Shown in pieces: positions 4,834-6,643 of a DNA stretch of 6,643 bases. The DNA comes from an uncultured Phascolarctobacterium sp. GTDB taxonomy: Bacteria > Bacillota > Negativicutes > Acidaminococcales > Acidaminococcaceae. The stretch lies in assembly GCA_934234275.1 (NCBI GenBank), contig CAKQHU010000077.1, forward strand, positions 1 to 6,643, read 5' to 3'. The translations under genes and the position numbers were made by a program. The notes under the pieces were generated by a model that was not told where the DNA came from, searched no databases, and saw nothing but the letters and a program-made list of their open reading frames with translations. The stretch's first letter is position 1, and the number at the start of each line of letters is the position of its first letter.

Positions 4834-5553
4834 ATGAAGAAAAAATATTTATATTTACTTTTACGCGTGCTGGTTTATCTGCTGGTGCTGGGAGCAATTT
4901 TGTATGGCTTGTATGAATCACCGTATAATCCGCATCCGCACAGTGCCGAGGATATCCGCCGCTGGGTTGTGGGCTTTGGTGTTTGGGCACCGCTTATTTA
5001 TGTGGCGGTGTATACGATTCGCCCGTTGCTTTTGTTCCCAACGCTGCTTTTGAATTTAAGCGCAGGTGTGCTGTTCGGACCGTGGTGGGGAATATTATTC
5101 TTGCTTTTGGGTGGCTTTGGCTGTGCAAGCTTTTGTTATCTTTTGGGACGTTTCGGCGGCGGCAGCTGGCTGCTGCGCAACTTCGGCGGCAGCTGGGGTG
5201 AACGCCTGACGAACTATCTTGTAGGCAGCGGCAGCTTTAAGAAGATGATTATTTTGCGCACGGTGCCGATTTTTCCGTATGATCCGGTGAGTATTATTGC
5301 CGGCAGTGTGCGCCTGCCGTTTAAAATTTATGCGGCAGCAACGGTTCTCGGTATGCTTCCGGGGGCTATTGCCTATAACTTTCTGGCAGATGCTTTCGGT
5401 ACACCGCGTTTTTATGCGGCGCTGGCTGTAACGCTGCTGGCCTTTGGTATACCGTTGGTTTGGTGGCAGAAGAATTCTGCGACGCAGGCGTTGGGCAGTT
5501 TAAAAAATTTCGGTAAAGGCAGTGATAATAATGGCAAAGAATACAGAGATTGA
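4834..5553 (+). CDS. VTT-domain (TVP38/TMEM64, DedA superfamily) membrane protein
   Basis: A 239-residue integral membrane protein. A basic start (MKKK) precedes a first membrane helix (about 5-26). The VTT core follows: hydrophobic 50-80 containing 'RPLLLFPTLLLNLSAGVLFGPWWG', in part, then a glycine-rich helix 84-106, the signature 'RTVPIFPYDPVSIIAGSVRLPF' in part (142-163), and helices near 165-185 and 193-211. In this superfamily the conserved arginine, prolines and re-entrant loops are linked to lipid scrambling or transport, for example undecaprenyl phosphate or phospholipid handling; the substrate of this member is unknown. The ATG at 4834 follows AGAGG by 5 nt. The 3' end overlaps the CYTH gene by 23 bp, so they are translated from one mRNA. 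Higher GC than the cas genes. Confidence 0.9.
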   Translation: MKKKYLYLLLRVLVYLLVLGAILYGLYESPYNPHPHSAEDIRRWVVGFGVWAPLIYVAVYTIRPLLLFPTLLLNLSAGVLFGPWWGILFLLLGGFGCASFCYLLGRFGGGSWLLRNFGGSWGERLTNYLVGSGSFKKMIILRTVPIFPYDPVSIIAGSVRLPFKIYAAATVLGMLPGAIAYNFLADAFGTPRFYAALAVTLLAFGIPLVWWQKNSATQALGSLKNFGKGSDNNGKEYRD

Positions 5554-6154
5554 ATTAAAGCTTTTGCTCAGCAGAGAAGGCTTGGAGAAAATGCTGCAGC
5601 TGGATTTTATGCAGCAGGCCATACGTCCGGACAGCTACAAAAAGCGCCGTCTGGTGAGCACCTATTACGATACTGCGGATATGACGCTGACGCAGCATGG
5701 TATTGCTTACCGTGTACGCGACAAGGGCGACGGCAGCTTTGAAGCGACCGTAAAGACCTCCAAACAAAGCAAGGATGGTCTGAGCGAACGTCTGGAGCTG
5801 AATCTGCCGCTGGCAGAAGCAATACCTGAGCTGAACGGCTTTGCGGCTCTTGGCCTGGGCTATGAGCTTAGTGAATTGGCTCCTGCAGGAGTCAGAGCTT
5901 TGTTTACGGTTGACGTAGAGCGTATAACCTATATTCTGGATTATGCCGGCGCTGTTATCGAGCTGGCGATAGATAAGGGCGCAATTCATTGCGGTGAAAA
6001 AAGCGACAGCATTGATGAGGTTGAATTTGAGCTTATGAGCGGTACTGTGGATGCGCTGCTGGAGCTTAAGGAAAGAATAGCGTCACAGGTGGAGCTGCGT
6101 GCGGAAGAACGCAGCAAGTTTGCACGCGGACTGGCGCTTTTGCAGACAAAATAA
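5531..6154 (+). CDS. CYTH-domain protein, probable triphosphate tunnel metalloenzyme
   Basis: A 207-residue CYTH protein. The defining ExExK motif is at the N terminus (Glu6, Glu8, Lys10 in TEIELK), followed by the second-strand 'RRLVSTYYDT' (39-48), basic tunnel residues 'YRVRDKG' (60-66) and 'TVKTSK' (73-78), 'ERLEL' (86-90), 'DVERI' (128-132), 'ELAIDKG' (144-150) and the acidic 'DEVEFEL' (162-168). All charged tunnel positions that bind metal and triphosphate appear present, so it is likely an active triphosphatase; inorganic triphosphate is the usual substrate of stand-alone bacterial members, but this is inferred. There is no CHAD domain. The ATG at 5531 fits the family start; GTG 5522 would leave no ribosome binding room. 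It overlaps the VTT stop, and dpaL follows after 11 nt. Confidence 0.9.
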   Translation: MAKNTEIELKLLLSREGLEKMLQLDFMQQAIRPDSYKKRRLVSTYYDTADMTLTQHGIAYRVRDKGDGSFEATVKTSKQSKDGLSERLELNLPLAEAIPELNGFAALGLGYELSELAPAGVRALFTVDVERITYILDYAGAVIELAIDKGAIHCGEKSDSIDEVEFELMSGTVDALLELKERIASQVELRAEERSKFARGLALLQTK

Positions 6155-6165
6155 GGAGCGGGACG

Positions 6166-6643
6166 ATGGCTGAATTAATACATTATCTGCATCAACAGAA
6201 GGAAGATAATCTTTCCGGTGTTAATCATTATGGCTATGAGCAGGCGGAGAAGGTGTGCCGTTTTCATAGCAGCTTTCCCGAATATACCGTTACGCCTTTA
6301 GTGCGTTTGGAAAACCTGGCAAAGCTTTTCGGTGTTAAGGATATTTATGTTAAGGATGAAAGCTATCGCTTCGGTCTGAATGCCTTCAAGGTTTTGGGCG
6401 GCAGCTACGCGATTGCCTGCGAGCTTGCCAAGCGTCTGCAACTTCCTGTGGAGGAACTTACCTATGACAAGCTTATGGCGCCTGAGGTAAAACAAAAGCT
6501 GGGCGAGCTGACCTTTGTTACTGCTACCGACGGTAATCATGGCAGAGGCGTTGCCTGGACTGCCAGCCGTCTGCAGCAGAAGGCTATCGTGCTGATGCCT
6601 AAGGGAACAGAGCTTGCACGTTTGGAGGCAATCAAAGCGTTTG
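6166..6643 (+). CDS. dpaL: Diaminopropionate ammonia-lyase, N-terminal 159 codons (runs off the window)
   Basis: The visible part matches DpaL/YgeX, a fold-type II pyridoxal-phosphate enzyme that splits 2,3-diaminopropionate to pyruvate and ammonia in the cytoplasm. 'LNAFKVLGGSYA' holds the cofactor-binding lysine (Lys75), at nearly the same place as in the Escherichia coli enzyme. 'YVKDESYRFG' just before it and 'TATDGNHGRGVAW' (119-131) with Asp122 in the phosphate/catalytic loop are family hallmarks. DGNHG rather than the SGNHA/SGNHG of threonine dehydratases favours DpaL. The ATG at 6166 is 7 nt from AAGGAG (6153-6158), which overlaps the CYTH stop codon, so it belongs to the same operon. 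About 240 further codons are expected beyond the right edge. Confidence 0.92.
   Translation, partial: MAELIHYLHQQKEDNLSGVNHYGYEQAEKVCRFHSSFPEYTVTPLVRLENLAKLFGVKDIYVKDESYRFGLNAFKVLGGSYAIACELAKRLQLPVEELTYDKLMAPEVKQKLGELTFVTATDGNHGRGVAWTASRLQQKAIVLMPKGTELARLEAIKAF

Noticed and set aside
5555..5989. 144-codon reverse ORF opposite the CYTH gene
   Set aside because: The opposite strand encodes a protein with all CYTH motifs; this frame is a by-product of its codon usage.

Overview
The window looks like chromosomal DNA of a low-to-mid GC anaerobic bacterium with strong Shine-Dalgarno sites (AAAGGAG, GGAGG) and TATAAT-type promoters, so Firmicutes-like. A Negativicutes host (for example the Phascolarctobacterium/Acidaminococcus relatives) is my guess from the overall flavour of the proteins; the sequence does not prove it.

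Left third (1-1870): the downstream end of a CRISPR array with 35-nt repeats and 34-41-nt spacers. It ends in a truncated repeat fused to a perfect 18-bp hairpin terminator. A compact adaptation module on the same strand follows, in the unusual order cas2-cas1. No interference effector (Cas3, Cascade, Cas9, Cas10, Cas12, Cas13) and no cas6 or cas4 is present; if the system has an effector it lies left of the window or elsewhere. Spacer lengths suit type I or III better than type II or V-A. One spacer (78-111) translates exactly to GRGQRELIIGD, a signature of the F1 ATP synthase alpha subunit, so it appears to derive from a bacterial housekeeping gene.

Middle (1871-2460): about 600 bp without a conventional gene. 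It opens with a second copy of the 21-bp box that precedes cas2, at the same distance from an extended -10 element. It then carries a run of tiny ORFs, each with its own ribosome binding site: a doubtful 10-codon one, a 23-codon one with an acidic tail, and two 31-codon ones with basic tails that lie in an exact 139-bp tandem duplication. The run ends in a hairpin terminator shared with the convergent genes. The shared promoter architecture suggests that this small-peptide cluster is expressed together with cas2-cas1.

Reverse strand (2474-4673): two overlapping WYL-domain genes, a 413-residue regulator with N-terminal winged-helix-like regions and a 323-residue partner lacking a clear DNA-binding region. 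WYL proteins are known regulators of CRISPR and other defence loci, so they are candidates for controlling the cas2-cas1 and peptide promoters.

Right part (4674-6643): a divergent intergenic region, then a tightly packed forward operon of ordinary cellular genes with visibly higher GC: a VTT/TVP38-TMEM64 membrane protein, a CYTH triphosphate-tunnel enzyme overlapping it by 23 bp, and the first 159 codons of diaminopropionate ammonia-lyase (dpaL/ygeX). The change in composition suggests that the CRISPR, peptide and WYL segment is accessory DNA next to a core operon.
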